Positions 42,841 through 52,672 of a DNA stretch of 64,000 nucleotides are shown here, in pieces. How positions within the stretch are numbered: position 1 is the first letter of the stretch; every line of letters begins with the position of its first letter. The position numbers and the translations under genes were made by a program. The stretch is from Lachnospiraceae bacterium (GTDB lineage: Bacteria > Bacillota > Clostridia > Lachnospirales > Lachnospiraceae). The stretch covers positions 1 to 64,000 of the forward strand of contig JAEELW010000078.1 of NCBI GenBank assembly GCA_016282915.1, given 5' to 3'. Below the pieces are notes generated by a model. That model searched no databases. It saw only the letters and a program-made list of their open reading frames with translations, and had not been told where the DNA came from.

Positions 42841-44079
42841 TTGAACGGTGGAAATCTCTTTTCGGTACTGCTTTCGACGATAAGATCGCGTTTTTCCGCG
42901 ATCACGTCCAAAGTCAGGCTGTGGACAAGCTGGAACTTCATACAGTCGCGTATCATCACCAGGATACGTCAGTTCTTTACAAAGCTCTTTGACGTAAAAC
43001 CGAAGAACAAGGACGATTATTATACCTTCTTCGGCTGGATGGTCAGCAAAAAGCTGGCCAGATCCATCATCATCCTGCTGGGCGTGGTGAGCATCTGGTA
43101 TATCGTTTCCGTCAAGCAGGTCTTTGCGGGAATGGGCAGCAACGGCGGGATCCGTACCTACAGCTACGATTCGCTGCAGCTTCGGCTGGCAAAGGATCAG
43201 GTGCGCATCCTCGGAAAGAGCGGTTATCTGGCTTATGAAGGACAGGTGGCCAAAGGCTATGTGACCGGCGTGGGCACGCTTTATACGCCGGACGGCGCGG
43301 TACTTTACAACGGCAACTTTACAAAGAATCTGTTCGAAGGCGCCGGAAAGCTTTATTTCCCCTCCGGGGCGGTGCATTACGAAGGGAACTTTCACAATAA
43401 CCTGTATGACGGAGCCGGGAAGCTCTACCGCGAAAGCGGCAGCATCCTCTACGACGGCAATTTCGTCCGGGGGCAGAAGAGCGGCGAGGGCAAGCTTTTC
43501 GGAGAGAACAGCAGCCTGGTCTACGAAGGACAGTTTGCAGCCGACGATATCGTGTACGCATCCTTCCTGGGCAAGAGCACCGCGGAAGCAAGGGACAGCT
43601 ATCAGGGCGGCCGCAGGGTGTGGCAGGGTACGGATATGTACTGCGTATACATGAACGATATCGGCGCCATGTATACCGGCAAAGCGGACGCCAATAACTT
43701 AAACGACGAAGTGATGATCGACAGTGTGTACGTGATCTCCGACAGTTTCCCTCTGGGAGTGGGGAGGACGGACGAGCTGAAGGATATCCGGAGCTTTTTC
43801 GGAGATCCGATCTACGAAGGCAATTCCGCGGCGATCCTTCCGGAAGCGGTGGTGATCAACATCTTAAACGAGACCCACCCTTCGTTTAACGGCAAAGTGG
43901 AGATGAGGAGCAGCAAGCCCTTCTCCGACGTGACCATCGTGGACGCCGTGGATGAGAACTACAGCGTATACCTTACCAGTTTTGTAAACAACGGCCTGAT
44001 CTATACCTTTGTATCCGAAGGAAGAGACGGCAAATTCGAGTTTTACTGTATCAGCGCAGCGGGAGACAGCGTCGGGTGA
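42841..44079 (+). CDS. MORN-repeat membrane protein
   Basis: A 412-residue protein: a basic N-terminal part of 70 residues, one membrane helix at about 75-93 (SIIILLGVVSIWYIVSVKQ), then an outer domain with at least five MORN-like repeats from about residue 130 to 245 (YEGQVAKGYVTGVGTLY, YNGNFTKNLFEGAGKLY, YEGNFHNNLYDGAGKLY, YDGNFVRGQKSGEGKLF). A beta-rich tail follows. The start is TTG with a near-perfect GGAGGTAGGAAG site. It overlaps the next gene by four bases. MORN repeats bind membranes, wall glycans or proteins; here a surface scaffold is likely. Confidence 0.8.
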   Translation: MNGGNLFSVLLSTIRSRFSAITSKVRLWTSWNFIQSRIITRIRQFFTKLFDVKPKNKDDYYTFFGWMVSKKLARSIIILLGVVSIWYIVSVKQVFAGMGSNGGIRTYSYDSLQLRLAKDQVRILGKSGYLAYEGQVAKGYVTGVGTLYTPDGAVLYNGNFTKNLFEGAGKLYFPSGAVHYEGNFHNNLYDGAGKLYRESGSILYDGNFVRGQKSGEGKLFGENSSLVYEGQFAADDIVYASFLGKSTAEARDSYQGGRRVWQGTDMYCVYMNDIGAMYTGKADANNLNDEVMIDSVYVISDSFPLGVGRTDELKDIRSFFGDPIYEGNSAAILPEAVVINILNETHPSFNGKVEMRSSKPFSDVTIVDAVDENYSVYLTSFVNNGLIYTFVSEGRDGKFEFYCISAAGDSVG

Positions 44080-46151
44080 AAAAGAACAGACGGAAAAAAA
44101 GCATATTGCTCTTTGCGGCATCACTGATCCTCTGCCTCAGTGCCTTTCTCGGCAGCGGACAGGAGGGCAGGGCGTTTACCCTTCCGTTCATGAAGAAGCC
44201 GGAAGTGCCGCTGACCATGAAAGCGGCAAGGGCTCTTGCGGTGGAAGAGAGCACCGAGCTCTTCCAGGTGGAGCAGACCATCTCCTCCAAGCAGGCGGCT
44301 TTGAAGAGCGCGCAGAAATCCATCAAGCTCAAGCAGAAGAACATGTCCACCTTCCGCTGGTCGCCGCTTCTGAACTTTCAGTTTCCAACCAGGCCCAATG
44401 AGGCAGAGGCTTTCGAGTTTGAGAACAAGCCGGCTTCGATCCAGTTCGAGATCGATGAAGCGAACCACAAGCTGACGGATGTGAAGCTCGGGATCTATGA
44501 AGAGATCAACAAGCTCTATGTAGATATCGTGGTACTGCAGAAGACGATCGAATTCAACGAATACCGCATCTCGGTGCTGGAAGAAGGGCTGGCAAGGAAT
44601 AAGGCCCGCCTTGTGACCGGCGAAGCCACCCAGGCGGATGTGGACAGCATCAGCAAAAAGCTGGATGCTACAAAGGAAACCGTGGCAAATAAAAAGCGCA
44701 GTCTGGCGGCGGATCTCCGGAAGCTTTCGGACAAGGTCGGGACGGATGTGAGCACCGGTTATTCCTTCGAGACTCCGTTCATCGAGGCGTCCATTCCGCG
44801 TAAGCAGCTGCCCGGGCTGATCCAGTACACCCTGGACCATGATCAGACCTATTACAAGGCCTGCCTGGACGAGACAGCGGCCAGACTGACACTGAATACC
44901 AACTACAGCCTGATGAGGAATCATTACGGCGGTGATATCAACCGGATCTCCGGATATGTGGCACAGTCGCTGGCCGGTCAGAAGCTGAAGGGCAGTGCGC
45001 TGAAGGGCTTTAAGAAAGATTACGACGCTTTCATTGAACAGATCGACAGCTACTGGCAGGGTAAAAAGAGGATCGTGTTCGTAAAGATCCCCAGGTTATG
45101 GTTCAAAGGAGCCCAGGACGGTGCACGTTATATCGAGGATGACCCTTATGTGCTTTATCAGGCGACCCTGGATTACAGCAGCGCCGCAACGGATAAACTG
45201 GCGGCCGAGTCCGATCTGGAAGAGCAGGTCATCGACACCTTTGAAAATTATGTATCTGTTCGGAATTCCTATATAAAGATGGCCAAGGATATCGAGCAGG
45301 CCGAAGCCGATCTGGAAGCCGACCTGACCAGAAACCGTCTGGGCGAGCTGACATTTGAGGAATACAGCTCCGAGATGGACGACTACGAAGAGCTTCAGAA
45401 CAGCTTCTTTGAACTGATGAAGACCTTTTCCGAGACGCTCTACGGCTTTGACCGTCTCACCTGCGGAGGCATCAGCGCTTTTCTTGCAGGAGACGATGCG
45501 AGCCTGAACGCCGGCCAGGTAGGCACCAGCTATGTGGAAAAGGAAATCGCGGACGGAGCCAGCTATTATATCCGCCAGCTCATTCAGAATGAGGCATTTG
45601 AACTGTCGGTCTATATTCCCGAGGATTTCGATGTTGAGATCACGCATTTCGAGCTCTGGTGCGATAACGTACAGGTCGGAAAGCGGACCGAGGTCGCACG
45701 GGGACTCAGGCATCTGGCACTTACAACAAGCGGCATCAGGACGGCAAAGATCCGTCTTTACAACGGAGAGGAATTCGTAGACGATGTGGTGATCGATCCC
45801 AGCGAATCCAGCGGCCCCCTGCCCATCACGAAGGACCGGCGCATCGTCAAGAACAATCCGGACGAGATCGGGCTCGTAGAAATCTCTACCAGCCCCGTAA
45901 CGGGACTCATGAACATCCGTGTGGAGATCACGGAGGATTCGGCAGCAGCGTTCTATCAGGTAAAAGATGCGGAAGGTGTGATCTTTTCCGGAAAGACACC
46001 GGTGGAGAACGGTAAGGAATTCCGTCATCTGGCACTGGTGGAAGACGGGCTGGAGGAAGCAGTGATTGATGTGATGGATAAAGATAAGAACGTATTGTAT
46101 CAGGCGCGTTTTGACATGAAGAACCACAGGGTAAGAAAGGTGGAACCGTAA
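44076..46151 (+). CDS. Secreted TolC-fold (outer-membrane-efflux-like) protein
   Basis: A 691-residue secreted protein. A signal peptide (KKSILLFAASLILCLSAFLG) precedes about 440 residues of long heptad helices typical of TolC/OEP proteins: MKAARALAVEESTELFQVEQ, ISSKQAALKSAQKSIK, KLGIYEEINKLYVDIVVLQ, LARNKARLVTGEATQADVDS. Two beta-rich C-terminal domains (residues 500-590 and 600-690) share the motif R-LRHLAL/FRHLALVEDG. The start is GTG overlapping the upstream stop as GTGA. A TolC fold in a cell with no outer membrane is unusual; it may span the cell wall. Function is inference. Confidence 0.78.
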   Translation: MKKNRRKKSILLFAASLILCLSAFLGSGQEGRAFTLPFMKKPEVPLTMKAARALAVEESTELFQVEQTISSKQAALKSAQKSIKLKQKNMSTFRWSPLLNFQFPTRPNEAEAFEFENKPASIQFEIDEANHKLTDVKLGIYEEINKLYVDIVVLQKTIEFNEYRISVLEEGLARNKARLVTGEATQADVDSISKKLDATKETVANKKRSLAADLRKLSDKVGTDVSTGYSFETPFIEASIPRKQLPGLIQYTLDHDQTYYKACLDETAARLTLNTNYSLMRNHYGGDINRISGYVAQSLAGQKLKGSALKGFKKDYDAFIEQIDSYWQGKKRIVFVKIPRLWFKGAQDGARYIEDDPYVLYQATLDYSSAATDKLAAESDLEEQVIDTFENYVSVRNSYIKMAKDIEQAEADLEADLTRNRLGELTFEEYSSEMDDYEELQNSFFELMKTFSETLYGFDRLTCGGISAFLAGDDASLNAGQVGTSYVEKEIADGASYYIRQLIQNEAFELSVYIPEDFDVEITHFELWCDNVQVGKRTEVARGLRHLALTTSGIRTAKIRLYNGEEFVDDVVIDPSESSGPLPITKDRRIVKNNPDEIGLVEISTSPVTGLMNIRVEITEDSAAAFYQVKDAEGVIFSGKTPVENGKEFRHLALVEDGLEEAVIDVMDKDKNVLYQARFDMKNHRVRKVEP

Positions 46152-46155
46152 GTTG

Positions 46156-49098
46156 ATGACGAAGCGGAATGAGAAAAAAAGAGCGTTTCCGAAACGCGGC
46201 ATAATAGCGCTTCTCCTGGTGGCGGAAATGCTGGTGGGACTGTTTCTCAGCAGCGACGGCGTGCGCGCCGTGGGCAATGAATCCCAGGCCATGCTTTTCG
46301 GAACATACCGTGCAAACCATGAGATCGAGGATGGAGTGCTCTTTATCGGTACCTATCTGATCAATAAGGATGCGATCACCGACGAGCTGTACGAACAGGC
46401 GCAGGATTCGGCCAGTGAATGGGGCCAGCAGGATCTGTATTACAAGTCGGAGTTCAATAACGGGAACTGGTTCAAGATCAGCGAGCTGGGATCCTTTGCC
46501 GAGATCGGCAAGAGCGGTACTCCGGCAGAGGATGAAGAGATCAACGCCCTGTATGTACAGTATTACATGGGAAGCGACGGTATACTGATCGACGTGATGA
46601 CCGGTGAGGAAAAGAATCCCTTTGACCTGATCGACCCGTACGACCTGTCCCACCTTCCCGAGCTGGACCCCCTGCGCCAGCAGTATACCTATAATGCGGA
46701 GCTTTACGATATCGACCTGAAGACTTACCTGACCAATCACAATTCCTGGGATAAAAAGACCCTCCGGGCAGATGTGTATTACTACCGCATCATGAACGTG
46801 TTCATGCATCTGGATATGCGGGATGAAGTGACGACCATGTGCGATACCCAGCTTGCACGGCTTTACAGCTGCTACAAGACGCTGAAGCGGCAGGAGAACG
46901 ACAGCGAAGCCGAGCTGGTCTATTCCCTGATGGGAAAGGTGGATGCGGCGCGCCGGGCAGTGGTCTTCGAAAAGCTTTCCCAGCTGGATCAGAGCGCTCT
47001 CGGAGAGCTCTACAACCTGGCGCTGGGCAGCTACTATACTTCCATCGGCAATTTCAAATACGCCGGCTGGGATGATCCTGAGACGCCGGGCTGGCTTCTG
47101 GATATCCTGAACGCGGTCTATCATAATTTTGATGATGACGGTATCTTCGAGCGGATCAGGAGGGATATGGGGATATATGACGACTGGTGGATCCCCATCG
47201 TGCCCGATGTGTACGAGGAGGATGATGAGGATGCCGAGGAACCCGAAAGGGATGCCCTCACACCGGATGATGCCATCATAACGGCGATCTCCACCTGCAT
47301 GGAAAACTGTCAGACAAGCTACAGCAAGCATGCCAATAACCGTCTGCAGGATATCGACAATGTGATCGGTCACGCGGAATACGAATACAGCATCGCCGTG
47401 ATCAACGGTGCGAGCGAGGCGGGCCTCAGCGCGGAAACCACTTCTTTGAAAAATATCATCAATATCAAAGAAGGTATCATCCGTGATGCCGACGGAGAGC
47501 TGGCTCTGATCGATACCATACTGCTGCCCAGGGCTACGGACCGTTATTCCGGGGATGCAAAGGCAGGAGCTTCCGCCGAATACCGGGCCGCAGCGGCCAA
47601 CGGAAAAGGCGATTCCGCCATGGAAAGCGCTCTCAACGACCAGAAGGACAGTCTGGAAGCAAGACGTAACGAGCTGCAGTATCTGATCGATCAGAAGAAG
47701 CAGCGTACGGACGCGGAAACGGCCCTGGCGGATGTCTACGGACGGATCACCGCGACGACGGGATGGAAGGATGCGGTGCCTGCGGATGCCTTTTCCGTAA
47801 GAGCGAAGCAGTCACTCGAGGATCATATCATCTGGCTGAAGGAAACGGCCAGAAGCATCAAGAATGAAGACGACAGCCTTGCTTCGAAGCTGGACGAGCT
47901 GAAGGAGAAGAAAGAGGATCTGCAGACGGAACTGCAGGCAGCGTTGGACGATAACGACCTGGCAAAGGCCGCGGATCTGGAAGCCCAGATCGCAGCGATC
48001 GATCAGGATATCGCGGATGAAGAACAGAGACTTGCGGAAGAACGCAGTAATGCGGACAATGCCGGCGATGCGGCAGCGGCCCTGGTGGATATGGGCGATT
48101 CCATGGAAGCCCTGACCGACCGCCTGCTGGATAAGGCAAAGGGCCGCATCAGTGACGGCGACTACGACGGCCTGCAGAACTCGGTCGACGCCCTGGCAGC
48201 CATCGGCGCTACCGATGCACTGAAGGAGATCGAGGGTCTGCTGGAGGGTACCGATGCTCCGGCCTCCGTAAAGAATGCTGTGAAGGACGCCATCAGTGAG
48301 AGCAGCGGAAACGGTTCGGGAAGCGGTTCGGGAGACGGATCGGGAGACGGAAGCGGAGACGGCTCGGGCAGCGGTTCCGGCGATGGCAGCGGTTCAGGAA
48401 GCGGAAGCGGTTCCGGCGATGGCAGCGGTTCAGGAAGCGGAAGCGGTTCCGGCAGCGGCAGCGGCTCAGGAGGCGGAAGCGGTTCCGGCAGCGGCAGCGG
48501 TTCAGGAGGCGGAAGCGGCTCGGGCAGCGGCGGAGACGGCACCGAAGGCATCGATATCGGAAGCCTTACGGCGGACGACATCAAAGCGGTGATCGCAGCG
48601 CTCTTCGGAGATGCCGATTCCATGGATAACGAAACCATGGCGGGCGTGCTCACGGGACTTTCCCGCCTGTCCGATAAGGGATGCTCGCCGGCAAAGAAGA
48701 TGGCTCTGGATTATATGAGCCTGGCGGCGGCACTTGGAAATAAGTATATCTATACAAAGTATACGGGAAGCTCCGTAAACGAATATGTACTGGTCAGTAC
48801 CATTGCCGATGTGACGCCTTACCGTTATCTGTACGACGATCCGAAGCAGAAGGCTAAGCTGACAAGCGGTTCCAGCGTATACGAGTTTACCGCGGGCGTG
48901 AATAAGGCGTATCAGGGAGGCGAAAGCTTTGACCTTGCATCGCCGCCGGTACTGGGCGGAGGCTTCTACCTGATGGAGAATGACACTGACAGCTGCTTCG
49001 ATATCACGGCTCAGTATGTGAACGGCAGCGACCGTGCGGTATGCGTGACCGAAGCTGTGGAAGAGATCACCCGGAAGCTTCTGGACGCAATGAAATAG
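46156..49098 (+). CDS. Large secreted or anchored coiled-coil protein with Gly-Ser linker
   Basis: A 980-residue protein with an N-terminal membrane helix or signal ([19 protein letters not shown]). Residues 40-380 are mixed, with acidic ends ([16 protein letters not shown]); about 400-660 is coiled coil ([19 protein letters not shown] and [15 protein letters not shown]). Residues 715-795 are a Gly/Ser/Asp linker. The last 180 residues are a folded domain with [19 protein letters not shown] and [17 protein letters not shown], recalling copper-amine-oxidase N-like surface domains. The ATG 46156 is one codon after TTG 46153. It is the last gene of the membrane module, directly before CIS structural genes. 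Confidence 0.75.
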   Translation: MTKRNEKKRAFPKRGIIALLLVAEMLVGLFLSSDGVRAVGNESQAMLFGTYRANHEIEDGVLFIGTYLINKDAITDELYEQAQDSASEWGQQDLYYKSEFNNGNWFKISELGSFAEIGKSGTPAEDEEINALYVQYYMGSDGILIDVMTGEEKNPFDLIDPYDLSHLPELDPLRQQYTYNAELYDIDLKTYLTNHNSWDKKTLRADVYYYRIMNVFMHLDMRDEVTTMCDTQLARLYSCYKTLKRQENDSEAELVYSLMGKVDAARRAVVFEKLSQLDQSALGELYNLALGSYYTSIGNFKYAGWDDPETPGWLLDILNAVYHNFDDDGIFERIRRDMGIYDDWWIPIVPDVYEEDDEDAEEPERDALTPDDAIITAISTCMENCQTSYSKHANNRLQDIDNVIGHAEYEYSIAVINGASEAGLSAETTSLKNIINIKEGIIRDADGELALIDTILLPRATDRYSGDAKAGASAEYRAAAANGKGDSAMESALNDQKDSLEARRNELQYLIDQKKQRTDAETALADVYGRITATTGWKDAVPADAFSVRAKQSLEDHIIWLKETARSIKNEDDSLASKLDELKEKKEDLQTELQAALDDNDLAKAADLEAQIAAIDQDIADEEQRLAEERSNADNAGDAAAALVDMGDSMEALTDRLLDKAKGRISDGDYDGLQNSVDALAAIGATDALKEIEGLLEGTDAPASVKNAVKDAISESSGNGSGSGSGDGSGDGSGDGSGSGSGDGSGSGSGSGSGDGSGSGSGSGSGSGSGSGGGSGSGSGSGSGGGSGSGSGGDGTEGIDIGSLTADDIKAVIAALFGDADSMDNETMAGVLTGLSRLSDKGCSPAKKMALDYMSLAAALGNKYIYTKYTGSSVNEYVLVSTIADVTPYRYLYDDPKQKAKLTSGSSVYEFTAGVNKAYQGGESFDLASPPVLGGGFYLMENDTDSCFDITAQYVNGSDRAVCVTEAVEEITRKLLDAMK
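48301..48540 (+). repeat. Gly-Ser(-Asp) coding repeat
   Basis: About 80 codons of simple [11 protein letters not shown]-type sequence, with hexanucleotide-scale repeats of GGCAGCGGTTCAGGAAGC type. It makes a flexible linker and is likely length-variable. Confidence 0.85.
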
Positions 49099-49113
49099 GA
49101 GAGGAGATCAGGT

Positions 49114-49710
49114 ATGGCGGATTATTCGATCATATCGGACGTAAGTGCTTATATCGTAAAGACCCTGCGGGATAAGATGTGCCCCGAGCCCATCCCGTCC
49201 CCCAACAATATCGAGATATCTTCACCGGCGTCGCAGGACGTGGACTATATCGTAGGTCTGTATCTCTACGATATCCGTGAAGATGTGGAAGTCACCCAGC
49301 CCAATTATATCCGGCACGGGCGGGTGCAGCTCCAAAAAGCTCCGAGACCATATGCACTTTATTATATGGTTTTCATAAACGGAGGAGGCCAGATGGGTCT
49401 GAAAGACCCTGATGTTCAGAAAATTATCGGTAAGGTGGCGCAGATCGTCAATGACAACAACGCCGTCGATCCCGGTAGCCTGCAGTCGTGGCTCACCACC
49501 GAAGAACCTCCGATCGTGCTGTCTCAGGCGAGGATAAGCCTGGAGGAGAAGGTGCGGGTATGGCAGGCCATCAACAAGCCATACCAGGTCAGCCTGTTTT
49601 ACCGGGCTGCACCCGTCTTCCTCTCGAGCGCCGATATCATTACGACGCCTCGCGTGGTGGATGCAGAGTTCTCGCTGCGATTATCTGGAGAAAGGAGGGA
49701 TGATGAGTAA
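49114..49710 (+). CDS. CIS tube terminator, Pvc16/Afp16-like (DUF4255)
   Basis: A 198-residue protein with the DUF4255 pattern: YSIISDVSAYIVKTLRD at the start, DYIVGLYLYDIREDVE, and YALYYMVFINGG, ending in RVWQAINKPYQVSLFYRAAP and a short beta tail. In Afp and PVC systems the homologous protein caps the tube and sheath at the distal end and sets the finished length. GGAGAGGAGATC precedes the ATG. It opens the structural half of the CIS locus. Confidence 0.9.
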   Translation: MADYSIISDVSAYIVKTLRDKMCPEPIPSPNNIEISSPASQDVDYIVGLYLYDIREDVEVTQPNYIRHGRVQLQKAPRPYALYYMVFINGGGQMGLKDPDVQKIIGKVAQIVNDNNAVDPGSLQSWLTTEEPPIVLSQARISLEEKVRVWQAINKPYQVSLFYRAAPVFLSSADIITTPRVVDAEFSLRLSGERRDDE

Positions 49711-50526
49711 GTGAAAGCTTCTGTGATCCGTGCACAGCTGGGGTTGCTGATCCGGCTGATCGACACTACAACGGGAGCTGCGGTCGAAGAAAACAATGTA
49801 CGTTTCTTTGTAAACGGACAGAGTGCGCGACCGGCCCCGCGTGGAGACGGCTGCTTCGTGTTTATCAACATAGAGCGTGTGGATTTCCGTCTGGACGTGG
49901 AGACGTTCGGCTACGAAAGAGCAGGCATTGATGTTCGTTACGAAGAACTGGACGACAGGATCCCAACCTGCGACATCTTCCTGATACCGTCAGAGAAGCA
50001 TGCAAAAGGGGATACAGTCATCGGCATTTTCGGAAACCTTCCTTTTTTGGAAGCCATAGAGGCCGTTGACCGTAAAAGGCCGGTGTGCCGTATCAGCGAT
50101 TTTACAGAAAAGACCTGTAAAATGAAAGTGATCCGACAGGCTGGACGCACGCTGGATCTCGACTATGGTCATTATGGCCTGCTACAGGCGGACGGTAACA
50201 GTTACGAAAAAATCCTTGTGTCCGAAACCGATGCAGTGCAGATGATCAAATTGAAAAACGCATTGCAGATGCCGTATACCGTGAATGCGCCGATCGCGAG
50301 GATCGTGTTTGGCAGCGTAGACGAGAAGGGCAATTACCTTCTCCGCATACGCGACGACAGCGACAGTCATGACTATCTGCTGCGCTATGTTGTAAAAGGC
50401 GAGGTCTGTTATCAGCAGACAGACTTTCGTGATCCGGAGAACTTCAAACTGACAGCGCACGTGAAGAAGAAAGAAAAAGCGAAGCCCGTGCAGAAGAAAG
50501 AAGAGAGCGAAGAGGAAAATGAGTGA
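49711..50526 (+). CDS. CIS-locus protein of unknown function
   Basis: A 271-residue soluble protein. The N-terminal 100 residues look like a small beta-sandwich (LLIRLIDTTTGAAVEEN, GDGCFVFINIERVDFRLDVE), similar to carboxypeptidase-regulatory-type domains; a further beta domain follows (ARIVFGSVDEKGNYLLRI), then a Lys/Glu tail. The start is GTG after AAAGGAGGG. It directly follows the terminator gene and overlaps the PAAR-like gene by 8 nt, which ties it to particle assembly. I do not recognise a named family. Confidence 0.7.
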   Translation: MKASVIRAQLGLLIRLIDTTTGAAVEENNVRFFVNGQSARPAPRGDGCFVFINIERVDFRLDVETFGYERAGIDVRYEELDDRIPTCDIFLIPSEKHAKGDTVIGIFGNLPFLEAIEAVDRKRPVCRISDFTEKTCKMKVIRQAGRTLDLDYGHYGLLQADGNSYEKILVSETDAVQMIKLKNALQMPYTVNAPIARIVFGSVDEKGNYLLRIRDDSDSHDYLLRYVVKGEVCYQQTDFRDPENFKLTAHVKKKEKAKPVQKKEESEEENE

Positions 50527-50908
50527 ACTGGTAGCAATGGGAGCCCAGTGTGTATGCACGATGGGACAGGCACCCGCCCCGATCAAGGTCACCTCTCAGC
50601 AGGTGGTGCTCACGGAGGGGAAGCCGACAGCAACGATCACGGACTGTGCAGGAATGTCCAATGTGGGACCTTTCGGACTGTGCACGTCCCTTGCCAATCC
50701 GGCAGTAGCGGCAGCGACCGCGGCAGCGCTGGGTGTACTTACACCGCAGCCCTGTACACCTGTTCCGGCAGGCACATGGATCCCCACGAAACCAAAGATC
50801 CTTGTTTCCGGGAAACCGGTACTCTGCTCCGACTGCAAGATGATGTGTGCTTACGCAGGATCGATCAGTATCGTGAACCCCGGTCAGTTTAAGGTAACGG
50901 CAAGTTAA
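50519..50908 (+). CDS. PAAR-like spike-tip protein (DUF4280)
   Basis: A 129-residue protein with the DUF4280 features: LVAMGAQCVCTMGQAPAPIKV at the start, a middle stretch with ITDCAGMSNVGPFGLCTS, and VLCSDCKMMCAYAGSISIVNPGQ at the end. The conserved Cys and His-poor set would hold a metal at the sharp tip of the spike. DUF4280 proteins cap the spike in several CIS clusters and can carry cargo, though here there is no extension. Its gene precedes the sheath gene rather than following the spike gene. Confidence 0.9.
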   Translation: MSELVAMGAQCVCTMGQAPAPIKVTSQQVVLTEGKPTATITDCAGMSNVGPFGLCTSLANPAVAAATAAALGVLTPQPCTPVPAGTWIPTKPKILVSGKPVLCSDCKMMCAYAGSISIVNPGQFKVTAS

Positions 50909-50954
50909 CAGGTACATCAAGGGAAACAAGACAGAAAAATAAAAGGAGGCTAAG

Positions 50955-52652
50955 ATGGCTGAATATTTTTCACCCGGAGTGTATGTGGAGGAATATGATA
51001 ATTCTCCGCGTAGTATTGAAGGCGTAGGAACCAGTACCGCAGGTTTTGTCGGACTGGCAGAAAAAGGCCCCGTGAAGGGAGCGCCTTCGCTTGTAACAAG
51101 TTATAAGAGCTTTACGCAGCAGTTCGGCGGATATCTTTCCGAGTTTGAATACGGCGAGTACCGTTATCTGGCACCCAGCGTAGAGCAGTTCTTCGCCAAC
51201 GGCGGCACCCGCTGCTATGTGTCACGTGTGGCTCCCTCCGATGCGGAATGCGCATCGATGGAAAGCGGCATCCTGACCGTAAAGGCAAAGAACCCCGGTA
51301 AGTGGGGCAACCGTATCCAGGTGGTGGTAGCACCGGTGAGAAAGCAGAAGATGCAGATCCTGGAAGAGACCGAGACCGGATACAAGGCCAAGAACACCGA
51401 AGGTTTCCGTGAAGGCGATATCGTAGAGTTTAACGGAGCTTTCTTCATGATCATGACCATCATGGACAACATCGTGACCTTTGACGAAGATCTGCCCAAG
51501 GATGCGATCGACAAGGCCATGGTTCCGAAGAATGTGCTGTTTTTGGCAAACTTCGACCTGTCTGTCCGCTACGGCGACCAGGTTGAGAATTATACCGATC
51601 TGTCCCTGAACATTTCTTCACCCCGTTTCATCGGCGCACGCATGAACAACAGCGAGCTGGTGGACATCGAGGTGGCTCCCATCGAGGAGGCCGTTGATCC
51701 CGTGGACGCGATCCTGGACAATGGCGGAGAAACAGGTTCCTTCCTGCTGGAAGGCGGCACGAACGGTAATGTTGAGAAGATCTCTGCCGGTGATTTCATC
51801 GGTGTGGACGACGGCCCCGGAAACCGTACCGGTATCCAGGCATTCATGGAGAACACGAATGTCAGCATGATGGCCGTTCCCGGCGTGACCATTCCCGAGG
51901 TGATCGTATCCCTGATCGCACACTGTGAGAACCTTCACAGCCGTTTCGCGGTACTGGATATGCCGAAGGATATGTACAAGACCAAGGATCTGATCGACTA
52001 TCGCAGCATGGTGGATTCCACTTATGCGGCTATGTATCATCCCTGGGTGCAGGTATTTGACCGCGCAGCAAACAAAGCGGCATTTATCCCGCCTTCAGGC
52101 GCTGTGATGGGTGTTTATTCCAGAACGGATATCGCCCGCGGCGTACATAAAGCACCCGCCAACGAGACCGTGATGTGCACCGGCCTGTCCATCAACTTTA
52201 CGAAGGCAGAGCAGGACATCCTGAATCCCGAAGGCATCAACCTGATCCGTTCACTGCCCGGCCAGGGTATCAGGATCTGGGGTGCAAGAACGGCATCCAG
52301 CAACTCTTCTTTCAAGTATGTCAACGTAAGAAGACTCTTCATCTTTGTGGAAGAGAGCATCAAGGCAAACACCAACTGGGTTGTGTTCGAGCCCAACGAT
52401 GCGACTCTCTGGCAGCGTGTGGCTCTCACGGTTTCGTCCTTCCTGGATGGCCTGTGGAGAAACGGCATGCTGGCAGGCAGCTCTGCAGGAGAGAGCTACT
52501 TCGTCGAGATCGGCCCTTCAACGATGTCGCGTGATGATATCATGAACGGCAGATTGATCTGTAACATCGGCATCGCACCGTCCAGACCGGCTGAATTCGT
52601 GATCTTCCGTGTGACACAGCATACGGCAGAAGCTGGCGGCGGTGAAGAGTAA
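50955..52652 (+). CDS. CIS/phage-type contractile tail sheath protein
   Basis: A 565-residue sheath protein. The start MAEYFSPGVYVEEYDNSPRS followed by TSTAGFVGLAEKGPV and QFFANGGTRCYV is diagnostic for contractile sheaths. The C-terminal third holds the inner conserved core: GINLIRSLPGQGIRIWGART, VNVRRLFIFVEESIK, and WVVFEPNDATLW. The contraction of this outer tube drives the inner tube through a target membrane. One sheath gene is present, where Afp-like systems often have two or three. AAAGGAGGCT precedes the ATG. Confidence 0.97.
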   Translation: MAEYFSPGVYVEEYDNSPRSIEGVGTSTAGFVGLAEKGPVKGAPSLVTSYKSFTQQFGGYLSEFEYGEYRYLAPSVEQFFANGGTRCYVSRVAPSDAECASMESGILTVKAKNPGKWGNRIQVVVAPVRKQKMQILEETETGYKAKNTEGFREGDIVEFNGAFFMIMTIMDNIVTFDEDLPKDAIDKAMVPKNVLFLANFDLSVRYGDQVENYTDLSLNISSPRFIGARMNNSELVDIEVAPIEEAVDPVDAILDNGGETGSFLLEGGTNGNVEKISAGDFIGVDDGPGNRTGIQAFMENTNVSMMAVPGVTIPEVIVSLIAHCENLHSRFAVLDMPKDMYKTKDLIDYRSMVDSTYAAMYHPWVQVFDRAANKAAFIPPSGAVMGVYSRTDIARGVHKAPANETVMCTGLSINFTKAEQDILNPEGINLIRSLPGQGIRIWGARTASSNSSFKYVNVRRLFIFVEESIKANTNWVVFEPNDATLWQRVALTVSSFLDGLWRNGMLAGSSAGESYFVEIGPSTMSRDDIMNGRLICNIGIAPSRPAEFVIFRVTQHTAEAGGGEE

Positions 52653-52672
52653 AAAGAACGGAGGGTTGACAG

